DNA of 38,352 nt, from assembly GCA_027067055.1 (NCBI GenBank), contig JAMOMK010000074.1, positions 1-38,352 of the forward strand, read 5' to 3'. The notes beneath the pieces were generated by a model, which saw only the letters and a list, made by a program, of their open reading frames with translations, made no database searches and was not told the origin of the DNA. Shown here in pieces: positions 25,682 through 32,296 of the stretch; within the stretch, counting starts at the first letter, position 1, and each line of letters begins with the position of its first letter. A program made the position numbers and the translations under genes. Origin of the DNA: Lysobacterales bacterium (GTDB taxonomy: Bacteria > Pseudomonadota > Gammaproteobacteria > Xanthomonadales > Marinicellaceae).

Positions 25682-26509
25682 ATGACGTTACGTTCTTTTA
25701 TTCAAAAACTACAAAGACAATACCAACTCAACAAAAGAGAAATTGAAATTGTCACCTGTTATGTGTTAAACACAAATACCGCAGGATTATTTGTTTATGA
25801 GAAAGAACTGAGTCAGCACCAATTAAATAAAATCCATCAACTGCTAGAAAAGAGGAAACTAGGCATTCCTTTTGCCTACTTAACAGGTGTCAAAGATTTT
25901 TGGTCGCTAACCCTAAAAGTGAATAAACACACTTTGATTCCACGCCCAGAAACAGAACTAATCGTCGAATATGTCTTAAATAAAACAAAAAGCAATTTTG
26001 ATGGGGCAATCTTAGACTTAGGCACAGGTACTGGAGCTATTGCCTTAAGCCTTGCACTTGAACGCCCAAAGGCAAAAATAGTAGCCGTTGATCAATGTAT
26101 TGAGTGCGTTAAGACTGCGATAGAAAACAAAAACAACTATCAACTTAACAATGCCAAAATCTTTCAAAGCAATTGGTTTGATAAACTAAAAGGACAAACT
26201 TTTGATTTTATTCTATCCAATCCTCCCTATATCGACAATGACGATAAACACCTTGAGAACTTACAATATGAACCTCGCTCAGCACTGGTAGCTGCCAACA
26301 AAGGCTATTCTGATTTAGAACATATTATTATTCATGCTCAAGATTACATGAGTGCAAATGCAAAGCTTGTTTTAGAACACGGCTATAACCAATCCGAAGT
26401 TGTCAAACAAAAACTGACCTCTAATTGTTATTTAAATGTTAAATCACACAAAGATTTGGCAGGGATCCTACGAATTACTACAGCAGATGTGCCAAAATCT
26501 TGCTATTAA
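25682..26509 (+). CDS. prmC: Peptide chain release factor N5-glutamine methyltransferase
   Basis: The 275-residue protein methylates the Gln of the GGQ motif in release factors RF1 and RF2. It has the helical N-terminal domain, then IPFAYLTGVKDFWSLTLKVN and TLIPRPETELIVE, which are typical of PrmC. The SAM-binding motif ILDLGTGTGAIALSLALERP and the catalytic motif FILSNPPYIDNDD are present. Length matches the family (about 275-280). prfA and hemA, common neighbours, are not here; it stands alone after a terminator. Confidence 0.94.
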   Translation: MTLRSFIQKLQRQYQLNKREIEIVTCYVLNTNTAGLFVYEKELSQHQLNKIHQLLEKRKLGIPFAYLTGVKDFWSLTLKVNKHTLIPRPETELIVEYVLNKTKSNFDGAILDLGTGTGAIALSLALERPKAKIVAVDQCIECVKTAIENKNNYQLNNAKIFQSNWFDKLKGQTFDFILSNPPYIDNDDKHLENLQYEPRSALVAANKGYSDLEHIIIHAQDYMSANAKLVLEHGYNQSEVVKQKLTSNCYLNVKSHKDLAGILRITTADVPKSCY

Positions 26510-26561
26510 AAGATCAAACTTATACAATTCAACAACTAATATATTGAATTAAATTTTTACT

Positions 26562-27254
26562 ATGAAAAAATCTGTTATCCAAAAATCATTAATCACTTTA
26601 TTGTTTGCCACATTCATAACAACAGCTCAAGTAGCTCCGACAGACCAAGGGTTTACTGATACAGAAGATTTGCCTGGTTGGACTATATCAAACCAATCCT
26701 CGCCAATGGGTGACTCTTCTTGGTTCCAAGGCACATCATCACTGACAATTTTCACTGCCCAAGACGGAGAGCCAGATTCTTATATTGCGGCTAATCACCG
26801 TAATACTCGCTCACAATCTGGCACCCCTGGCACAATTTGTAACTATTTAATCATGCCAGATTTAGGCAACCTTGAATCTGTTTCATTTTACTCCCGTTCT
26901 CGCATTGCTAATAATAACTTTACAGTCTTTCCTGATCGTTTATACATGGTTTACAGCCCAACAGGAGAGATTAACACAGGTAATTGCACTGATGGTTTTG
27001 GCGACTTTACTGAGACACTAATAGTTATCAACCCAGAGTTAAGCAAATCAAGCGATGACACCATAGGCTACCCTTTAGTAAATTGGAAACAATTTAGTGC
27101 TGACATTAACGGTAATGGTCGCGTAGCTTTTGTTTACTATGTTGAGGATGCTGGATTTTATGGAAACAATTCTAACTATATTGGTATTGACTCTGTTTCT
27201 TGGGTACTGGCACCAACACCAGTAAGTCAAATAAATTTTAATCCTTGGAAATAA
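26562..27254 (+). CDS. Secreted choice-of-anchor J-like domain protein
   Basis: The 230-residue protein has a signal peptide (KSLITLLFATFITTAQ). A single beta-sandwich domain follows: GFTDTEDLPGWTISNQSSPM with SSWFQG, then SYIAANHRNTRSQSGTPGTI, CNYLIMPDLGNLESVSFYSR, and NNSNYIGIDSVSWV at the end. These are typical of cleaved-adhesin/choice-of-anchor J modules, which are usually linked to larger exported enzymes. Here the domain is free-standing with no sorting tail. Function is unknown. Confidence 0.7.
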   Translation: MKKSVIQKSLITLLFATFITTAQVAPTDQGFTDTEDLPGWTISNQSSPMGDSSWFQGTSSLTIFTAQDGEPDSYIAANHRNTRSQSGTPGTICNYLIMPDLGNLESVSFYSRSRIANNNFTVFPDRLYMVYSPTGEINTGNCTDGFGDFTETLIVINPELSKSSDDTIGYPLVNWKQFSADINGNGRVAFVYYVEDAGFYGNNSNYIGIDSVSWVLAPTPVSQINFNPWK

Positions 27255-27280
27255 ATTTAATCTAAATTTTAGAGAAGAAA

Positions 27281-27305
27281 AAACACCTCTTTTACAGAGG
27301 TGTTT
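27281..27305. terminator. Bidirectional intrinsic terminator
   Basis: AAACACCTCT and AGAGGTGTTT form a stem around the loop TTTAC. The stem extends by A/T pairs on both sides, with A and T tracts flanking. It lies between the converging choice-of-anchor-like gene and the rhodanese gene. Confidence 0.88.
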
Positions 27306-27317
27306 TTTTGTACATAG

Positions 27318-27701
27318 TTATTGTGTTTTTTGCTTCTCATATTCTTTTTTAGCCGCTTTCATAGCACTTAATCCACCACCATTAAAAACATTGGTATAAC
27401 CCAACTTTTTCAATTCTTCTAAAGTTACAGAAGCACGACGTCCCGAACGGCAATACAAAACAACCGAACGCTCCTTGTTCTTCCCTATTCTTTTAACAAT
27501 TTGGGGAATATTTTCATACTCAATATTAATTGAATGGGCTAGATGCCCATCATCAAACTCTTGCTTAGTTCTAACATCTAAAATCAAAGCACCTTTGTCA
27601 ATATGACTCCAGGCTTGGGTTTGCTCAGGTCCAAATCGTGTACAGGCGGTTAATGATATAAATGATGCCAGCAAAATTAAATTGAAAATGAGTTTCTTCA
27701 T
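27318..27701 (-). CDS. Rhodanese-domain lipoprotein
   Basis: The 127-residue protein has a lipoprotein signal peptide with lipobox LTAC (Cys about 20). A single rhodanese domain follows: GALILDVRTKQEFDDGHLAH, then VVLYCRSGRRASV with the active Cys at about 84, and a C-terminal GYTNVFNGGGLSAMK. Rhodanese domains move sulfane sulfur between carriers. As a lipoprotein it would sit in the periplasm, facing from a membrane. The start at 27701 was chosen over an upstream one because it begins directly with MKKLIF, has a GGA site, and avoids overlap with the stop of the small upstream gene. Confidence 0.88.
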   Translation of the reverse strand: MKKLIFNLILLASFISLTACTRFGPEQTQAWSHIDKGALILDVRTKQEFDDGHLAHSINIEYENIPQIVKRIGKNKERSVVLYCRSGRRASVTLEELKKLGYTNVFNGGGLSAMKAAKKEYEKQKTQ

Positions 27702-27733
27702 AATTATTTCCGTAAAGTATTTTTGAGCAGATA

Positions 27734-27904
27734 TTAACACACAAATAAATAAGGACCAAAATTATTGGTCCTTATTTGCTTTCGAAGCTTTTGTTTAAGC
27801 TTGCATCTTTTGGCTTTGTTCGTTTTATCATGAACGCCACCTTTTTTCATAATTGGTAATCGAGCTACCACATTTCTTATGCTTGTGTTTTTAATTTTTT
27901 TCAT
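27734..27904 (-). CDS. Small basic protein; coding region runs through a terminator hairpin
   Basis: A 56-codon frame starts with ATG at 27904, preceded by a perfect AGGAGG site five bases away. The protein is strongly basic: MKKIKNTSIRNVVARLPIMK, KGGVHDKTNKAKRCKLKQKL, RKQIRTNNFGPYLFVC. A strong hairpin (27747-27777) lies within its last third, and the expected end of transcription falls just before the TAA. This layout, together with a basic body with a KKGG stretch and a hydrophobic C-terminus beyond the hairpin, recalls genes for the ribosome-rescue factor ArfA, whose mRNA lacks a stop codon. The match to the ArfA KKGKGSY motif is poor, so the family is uncertain. Only the gene call is well supported. 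Confidence 0.62.
   Translation of the reverse strand: MKKIKNTSIRNVVARLPIMKKGGVHDKTNKAKRCKLKQKLRKQIRTNNFGPYLFVC
27747..27777 (-). terminator. Hairpin inside the 3' coding region of the small basic protein
   Basis: AAATAAGGACCAA and TTGGTCCTTATTT form a perfect 13-bp stem with a 5-base loop. On the minus strand it is followed by ATTTGTGTG and then TAA. The T tract is interrupted but termination 7-9 bases past the stem would leave the message without a stop codon. It also separates this gene from the rhodanese gene downstream. Confidence 0.65.
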
Positions 27905-27930
27905 ATTTTCCTCCTATGTATCAAAACCTC

Positions 27931-28029
27931 CGTCATACCTGCGTAGGCAGGTATCTCTAATATTTTAGTGTATTTTTTGTTTAGAACACCATAATACTTA
28001 TTGAGATTCCTGCCTACGCAGGAATGACG
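27931..28029. repeat. Palindromic repeat element, second copy
   Basis: Inverted 25-base arms at 27931-27955 and 28005-28029 differ at two positions. Each arm folds on itself (ATACCTGC-GTAG-GCAGGTAT and ATTCCTGC-CTAC-GCAGGAAT). The inner 49 bases are unrelated to those of the copy in the acetoacetyl-CoA synthetase gene, while the outer ends match. It lies between rtcB and the small basic gene. Confidence 0.88.
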
Positions 28030-28070
28030 ATGCTTTTGGGGATGACAATGTTTTTGGGGATGACGATATT
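28024..28070. repeat. Three 18-base tandem copies at the end of the palindromic element
   Basis: The units ATGACGATGCTTTTGGGG, ATGACAATGTTTTTGGGG and a partial ATGACGATATTTTC follow one another. The first overlaps the right end of the palindromic element, so its terminus seems to have been copied in tandem. It ends next to the rtcB stop codon. Confidence 0.75.
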
Positions 28071-28071
28071 T

Positions 28072-29271
28072 TCACCCTTTCACACACACCACTTGTTTCA
28101 ATGTATGCTCTATAGACACCAAATCGTGTTGGTTGTTCATCACCGTTTCAATGTCCTTGTAAGCTCCAGGGATTTCATCCACTACGCCTTTATCTTTTCG
28201 GCATTCGACACCACTGGTTTGATTTTGTAAATCAATGGCGTTAAATTGCTTTTTGGCTTGGGTTCGACTCATTGCTCTTCCTGCACCGTGCGAACACGAA
28301 CAAAATGAAGATTTTGAACCTTTGCCTTTGACAATAAACGACTTGGCTCCCATGGAACCTGGGATGATTCCCAACTCATCGAGCTCTGCACTGATTGCAC
28401 CTTTACGTGTGACGTAAACTTTTTCACCATAATGTGTTTCATAAGAAATATAATTATGGTGGCAATTTATGGCCTTTTTGGTTAAGGTGAATTTTGGCAA
28501 TTTTGAAGTTTGTAATGCATTAACCACTAATTTCATCATCTCACGGCGGTTTATCCACGCGTATTCTTGCGCCCAATTGACCGCTTGCACATAGTCATCA
28601 AAATACTGCGTGCCTTCATTAAGATAGGCTAAGTTTTTATCAGGTAAATGAATCTGATGCCTTTGCATATCTTTTTGTGCAAGATTGATAAAATAACGAC
28701 CAATGGCATTGCCAACACCGCGCGAACCCGAGTGCAGCATAATCCACACATCATCGTTTTCATCCAAACAGATTTCAACGAAGTGGTTGCCACCACCCAA
28801 TGTACCGAGCTGTCGGTGCCAGGTTTGGTGAAATGTGCGAAACATCTTGGCAATGCTTGGATGTTTGTACAAAATTTCATCAAGTGGTTTATCAAGTGCT
28901 TTGACCGTGGATGATTTCACCACCGCACGGCTGTGCCAGTTAAACCCTACAGGTATCAATCGCTCGATATTCCGCCTGATACTGTATAAATTATCAGGCA
29001 AATCCGTAGCTTTCAAACTGGTGCGAACGGCATTCATACCGCAACCAATATCCACACCAACGGCGGCTGGTATCACCGCATTGAGTGTCGGAATCACCGA
29101 ACCAACGGTTGCACCAATCCCTACATGCACATCAGGCATGGCTGCCACATGATGGTGCACAATCGGTAAATTAGCAATATTAACCAACTGATCAATCGCC
29201 TTAGAATTGATGTCAGTGGTGTAAATCTTAATAGGCACGCGTGCCTTGTTTATTTGTTTTAAAATGGGCAT
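28072..29271 (-). CDS. rtcB: RNA-splicing ligase RtcB
   Basis: The 399-residue enzyme joins RNA 2',3'-cyclic phosphate or 3'-phosphate ends to 5'-OH ends using GTP and manganese. It aligns by eye along its whole length with E. coli RtcB: AMPDVHVGIGATVGSVIPT, VGVDIGCGMNAVRT (metal ligands Asp 74 and Cys 77), LGTLGGGNHFVEICLDE, LHSGSRGVGNAIGRYFI, GSMGAKSFIVKGKG. SFCSCSHGAGRAMSRT contains the His that carries GMP, and the end TLKQVVCVKG is also conserved. The start at 29271 has AAGGA about 9 bases before it and matches the family; upstream in-frame codons would run into a structured leader. No rtcA or sigma-54 activator rtcR is nearby. Confidence 0.96.
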   Translation of the reverse strand: MPILKQINKARVPIKIYTTDINSKAIDQLVNIANLPIVHHHVAAMPDVHVGIGATVGSVIPTLNAVIPAAVGVDIGCGMNAVRTSLKATDLPDNLYSIRRNIERLIPVGFNWHSRAVVKSSTVKALDKPLDEILYKHPSIAKMFRTFHQTWHRQLGTLGGGNHFVEICLDENDDVWIMLHSGSRGVGNAIGRYFINLAQKDMQRHQIHLPDKNLAYLNEGTQYFDDYVQAVNWAQEYAWINRREMMKLVVNALQTSKLPKFTLTKKAINCHHNYISYETHYGEKVYVTRKGAISAELDELGIIPGSMGAKSFIVKGKGSKSSFCSCSHGAGRAMSRTQAKKQFNAIDLQNQTSGVECRKDKGVVDEIPGAYKDIETVMNNQHDLVSIEHTLKQVVCVKG

Positions 29272-29291
29272 ATCTGCTTTCCTTTTTAAAT

Positions 29292-29384
29292 AATTCGTAA
29301 ATGACCAAGCATGAGTAAGATGGGCCTCGCCCATCATTGATTAAACTCATTACTTTATGATGGGCAAGGCCCATTTTACGAATT
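29292..29384. repeat. Cruciform-type repeat in the rtcB leader
   Basis: An outer stem (AATTCGTAAAT at 29292-29302 with ATTTTACGAATT at 29373-29384) encloses two hairpins. These are GATGGGC-CTC-GCCCATC (29319-29335) and ATGGGC-AAG-GCCCAT (29360-29374). The outer arms overlap the second hairpin by two bases. It ends 20 bases before the rtcB start codon, so in RNA it would form a large structure close to the ribosome-binding site. Confidence 0.7.
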
Positions 29385-29407
29385 TTACTTTTGCTTCAGG
29401 CATAAAA

Positions 29408-29439
29408 AAAGCCTGAAATACAAGTGCGTTTCAGGCTTT
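29408..29439 (-). terminator. Terminator upstream of rtcB, with an alternative pairing
   Basis: AAAGCCTGAAA and TTTCAGGCTTT form an 11-bp stem with a 10-base loop; on the minus strand it ends in a run of seven T. It lies between the leader peptide and rtcB. An upstream TTTCAGG (29452-29458) can pair with the CCTGAAA of the first arm (29429-29435), which would prevent the terminator from forming. Confidence 0.82.
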
Positions 29440-29474
29440 AATTTTTAGATTCCTGAAAGGCACGATTCTTCATC

Positions 29475-29506
29475 AAGCCTTCCAGATATTTTTGTGCTGG
29501 AGGCTT
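29475..29506 (-). promoter_or_regulatory. Hairpin directly after the leader peptide
   Basis: On the plus strand AAGCCTTCCAG (29475-29485) faces CTGGAGGCTT (29497-29506), a ten-pair stem with one bulged base and an 11-base loop. The leader peptide's stop codon overlaps the edge of this stem, so a ribosome stopped there could change the fold. Confidence 0.55.
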
Positions 29507-29537
29507 AAGTGTTTATTCTCATTTGTAAGTGTTTCAT
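29505..29537 (-). CDS. Candidate leader peptide MKHLQMRINT upstream of rtcB
   Basis: A ten-codon frame begins with ATG at 29537, preceded by a perfect AGGAGG six bases upstream, the best ribosome-binding site in this region. It ends in TAA right before a hairpin and a terminator/antiterminator pair. No residue is strongly over-represented (two Met; one each of His, Gln and Arg), so what it would sense is not evident. It may also be a chance frame. Confidence 0.45.
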   Translation of the reverse strand: MKHLQMRINT

Positions 29538-29595
29538 GGTTTACCTCCTAAAATTATTGGTGTAAATTAAAGCTATATTGATTTAATTTGTGGGT

Positions 29596-29623
29596 ATCTT
29601 AAGTTTTTTTGTTTAAATGTCAA
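29596..29623 (-). promoter_or_regulatory. Sigma-70 promoter for the rtcB leader
   Basis: A perfect TTGACA (29618-29623) and TAAGAT (29596-29601) are separated by 16 bases on the minus strand. The start would be near 29589, giving about 50 bases to the leader peptide and about 320 to rtcB. It lies just after the stop of fghA. Confidence 0.6.
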
Positions 29624-29644
29624 ATTTTTTAATTACTTATTGCT

Positions 29645-30484
29645 TTAAAATAGTAAAAAATCATTATGATACCTCAAATGCTCTTCAATAAAACTTGCAA
29701 TAAAATAATAGCTATGGTCGTAGCCTTCTTGCATTCGCAGTGTTAAAGGGTGATTGTATTGTTCACAAACTTTTTGTAAGCGTTCAAGTTGTAGGTATTC
29801 TTTTAAAAATTCATCATCTGTGCCTTGGTCGATAAATAATGGCAGCTTTGTTATGGCTGTTTTGACCAATTCACAACTATCGTATTTTTTCCATGCTTGT
29901 TTATCATCTCCTAAATAACCTTTTAATGCCTTTTGCCCCCAAGGGGTTTGTGATGGAGCGACGATGGGTGAAAAGGCACTAACGCTTTGGTATTTATCGG
30001 GATTTCTAAGAGCAATCATTAATGCACCGTGTCCACCCATTGAGTGCCCGCAGATGCTTTTTTGCTTACTGACATTGAAATTCGATTCGATGATTTGTGG
30101 TAATTCTTCGGTGATATAGTCGTACATATTGTAATTGGCTGACCATTTAGGCTCAGTAGCATTAAGGTAAAACCCTGCACCACTGCCAAAGTCATAACTG
30201 TCATCTTCACCTTCAATTCCTAGATTACGTGGACTGGTATCCATGGTGACGATAACCAAACCAAGTTCTGCAGCAACACGTTGAGCTCCAGCTTTGATAA
30301 CAAAATTTTCTTCGGTGCAAGTTAAACCTGATAACCAATAAAGTACCGGAAGTTTTTTATCTGTGATTTGTGGTGGCAAATAAACTGCAAAGGTCATGGG
30401 TGCATTATTGACCAGTGAATCGTGTTGGTAGAATTCTTGTGAACCACCGAATAATTTGTATTTGTTTTTTAATTTTATTTTCAT
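29645..30484 (-). CDS. fghA: S-formylglutathione hydrolase
   Basis: The 279-residue esterase hydrolyses S-formylglutathione to formate and glutathione, the second step of formaldehyde detoxification. Its partner FrmA is encoded at 34264. The alpha/beta-hydrolase fold shows PVLYWLSGLTCTEENFVIKA, the nucleophile elbow ICGHSMGGHGALMIALRNP with the catalytic Ser, an Asp in IDQGTDDEFL and a His in GYDHSYYFIASFIEEHL. Length matches the family (about 280). I chose the ATG at 30484 because GAGG lies six bases upstream; the ATG at 30496 overlaps that site. Confidence 0.94.
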   Translation of the reverse strand: MKIKLKNKYKLFGGSQEFYQHDSLVNNAPMTFAVYLPPQITDKKLPVLYWLSGLTCTEENFVIKAGAQRVAAELGLVIVTMDTSPRNLGIEGEDDSYDFGSGAGFYLNATEPKWSANYNMYDYITEELPQIIESNFNVSKQKSICGHSMGGHGALMIALRNPDKYQSVSAFSPIVAPSQTPWGQKALKGYLGDDKQAWKKYDSCELVKTAITKLPLFIDQGTDDEFLKEYLQLERLQKVCEQYNHPLTLRMQEGYDHSYYFIASFIEEHLRYHNDFLLF

Positions 30485-30499
30485 GGTTTTCCTCATACT

Positions 30500-30547
30500 G
30501 GGGAATGGACTTTAGTCCATTATTTCATCGGCTAAAGCCGATGCCCC
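30500..30547. repeat. Double-hairpin repeat, copy next to fghA
   Basis: An outer GGGG/CCCC pairing encloses two perfect hairpins, AATGGACT-TT-AGTCCATT and ATCGGCT-AA-AGCCGAT. The copy at 34204-34251 has the same order and orientation. Base changes between the copies occur in pairs that keep both stems (GGACTTTAGTCC against GGGCTTCAGCCC; CGGCTAAAGCCG against CGACTAAAGTCG). Confidence 0.88.
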
Positions 30548-30854
30548 AATTAAAAATCAGTCTATCACTAAGTAATCTATGATACTTTTTTCAAGGTTTT
30601 AACAGGGTGTATATTATCTCACATCATAGTAACATGTACCAAAAATACAAAAATGAGTACAAGTTAGCTTATTGTGGGATATTTTATCTCATCGAACATA
30701 ATTAGCTTATTTTTCCAAAAGCCAATCAAATACATTTTTATGAATTATGCCACCCTTGTTTTGAGTGAAAGACTCAGTTGTTTGTAGAGTTTTAGAGTAA
30801 CTATATTTGATGGTAAAATCAGCTTTGCCACCTCAAAATGCGCCTGTCCAAATT
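30548..30854. other. Intergenic stretch with no recognised feature
   Basis: I see no open frame with a ribosome-binding site, no strong hairpin with a T tract and no tandem repeat in these 307 AT-rich bases. They lie inside the fghA-frmA interval and downstream of the serine hydrolase gene. Confidence 0.6.
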
Positions 30855-31892
30855 TCATTGATTGTCATGGGCTTTTTTATTTCTAATTATTTTTACTATT
30901 CGATTATATTCAACTTCTGCCAAATACCACATAGATAGTTTCGGATCTGTTGTGTTATTAAACAGTATGACAACGGTATCAATATCTTTGTGGTATTCGG
31001 CAAAACTTTGGTATCCAGTCACCCATCCAGAATGTTTGAACACATAAATTGATGAATAGATTTCTTGCTCACCTTCGCCGAATACCGAGCCATCATTTAA
31101 TGCCCTCAAAAATTTACCAACATCCTCTATGGTTGCCAACATTCCTTGTTCTTGTTTTTTTAAATCGTAAGGATAGCCTTGATGATAGCCACTCATAACA
31201 TCATCTATATTCACTTCATTAAGCGAAAAAAAAGTATTATTAAGTCCGAAAGGCATCAATATTTTTTCCTTGATGTATTGTTGATGGCTATAACCGACCA
31301 CTTTATCAATGAGTTCCCCAATCAATAAATAATTAGTGTTGGAATAGCCATAATCTTCATTTGGTTCAAAATTAGCGGGCAAATCTAGTGCAAGTTCAAG
31401 GGTTTCTTTACGGCTTTCTGGTGGATTTTCCCAATAGCCCTCGTGGTCACTATAATTAGGGATGCCACTTCTATGTTGTACCATCATTCTTAAGGTGATT
31501 TTTTCTGCATGTTCTATTCTTCCCACAAGTTCAGGAAAGTAATCAGCCAGCGTTTTATCCAAAGACAGACGTTTATCTTTGACCAATTTAGTGATAGCAA
31601 CTGCAAGGTATAACTTGCTGATACTGGCAATTTTGAATAAAGCTTGTGGGTCGGCAGGTATTTTATTTTTTCGGTCTTTCCAACCGCCTGTATAAAATGC
31701 TGGTGGCTTGCCTGCTTCATCCACATAAACAATCATTCCATCAAATCCATTGCCAATGGCTTCATTTACTTGTTCTTGAACGGTATCAGGCAGCGGTAAA
31801 ATCCAAGCCTTTACCAAAAACCAAGGAACGAAGAACAAGGATGTTATGGTTGCAATAAGCATAACTATTTTAAGTGTTTGCTTCTTTGTCAT
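30855..31892 (-). CDS. Beta-lactamase-family serine hydrolase, membrane-anchored
   Basis: The 345-residue protein has an N-terminal hydrophobic anchor (LKIVMLIATITSLFFVPWFL, near residues 7-26). A class C-type penicillin-binding fold follows. The nucleophile motif is S90-I-S-K93 in FKIASISKLYLAVAITKL; the Tyr motif is YGYSNTNYLLIGELI; the third motif is HSG in YVFKHSGWVTGYQSF. All three are intact. Such proteins include esterases, D-aminopeptidases and carboxypeptidases; true beta-lactamase activity is unlikely to be the main role. It lies between fghA and the Fic gene, in the same strand as fghA, with more than 350 bases before fghA. Confidence 0.87.
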   Translation of the reverse strand: MTKKQTLKIVMLIATITSLFFVPWFLVKAWILPLPDTVQEQVNEAIGNGFDGMIVYVDEAGKPPAFYTGGWKDRKNKIPADPQALFKIASISKLYLAVAITKLVKDKRLSLDKTLADYFPELVGRIEHAEKITLRMMVQHRSGIPNYSDHEGYWENPPESRKETLELALDLPANFEPNEDYGYSNTNYLLIGELIDKVVGYSHQQYIKEKILMPFGLNNTFFSLNEVNIDDVMSGYHQGYPYDLKKQEQGMLATIEDVGKFLRALNDGSVFGEGEQEIYSSIYVFKHSGWVTGYQSFAEYHKDIDTVVILFNNTTDPKLSMWYLAEVEYNRIVKIIRNKKAHDNQ

Positions 31893-31925
31893 ACTGTTTC
31901 AGGAATATTCATTTTTATAATTGCT

Positions 31926-32093
31926 CATAACATCGTAATACACACACAATTGTATATACTACGGCTATATGTTATATTATTTTGTATGTACTTCGTAAAA
32001 TAAGCCATATTTTATGAGAAAATAAGAGATTATTAGCAAATTTATAAAACAGACTCGGGTTGAGAACTATTCCTAGGTAACGGTTAAAAACCA
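31926..32093. repeat. Direct repeat of about 160 bp, left copy
   Basis: This stretch is largely repeated at 34038-34199 in the same orientation. Two blocks are nearly exact: 29 identical bases at 31959-31987 against 34063-34091, and a second block at 32058-32092 against 34163-34197 with one or two changes. The 5' end forms an imperfect palindrome from CATAAC to ATGTTAT (31926-31975). The two copies bracket the Fic and NUDIX genes. Confidence 0.82.
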
Positions 32094-32172
32094 TGCTTCG
32101 GTTTTAAAGTGGTTTTTGCAGTGAAAATCAAGCTCGATTCTTTGTAAATATTGTCTCAAAAAATCTTAATTG

Positions 32173-32283
32173 TGAGCTGTATTATCTTATTATTTGAGCT
32201 TAATTGCTGTTTAAGCTCATCTTGCAACTAGTTAAAGCTCATATATGTGCTATTATGGTCTTTTAGTAAAATTAAATTGAGCT
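32173..32283. promoter_or_regulatory. Array of TGAGCT/AGCTCA half-sites before the Fic gene
   Basis: Five half-sites occur in 110 bases: TGAGCT at 32173, TTGAGCT at 32194, TTAAGCTCA at 32211, AAAGCTCA at 32234 and TTGAGCT at 32277. The second and third form a perfect palindrome, TGAGCTTAA with TTAAGCTCA. They lie directly upstream of a gene whose product has an N-terminal winged-helix-like domain, so autoregulation is plausible. Confidence 0.55.
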
Positions 32284-32296
32284 ACAAAATAGAGTT

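Noticed and set aside
28024-28230. 68-codon plus-strand frame beginning MTMLLGMTMFLGMT
   Set aside because: Its start is only the tandem repeat at the end of the palindromic element and the rest is antisense to rtcB.
30855-31892. Antibiotic-resistance beta-lactamase
   Set aside because: The serine hydrolase has the shared SxxK/YxN/HxG pattern, but membrane anchoring and sequence fit the broad esterase/peptidase group; nothing indicates clinical-type resistance.
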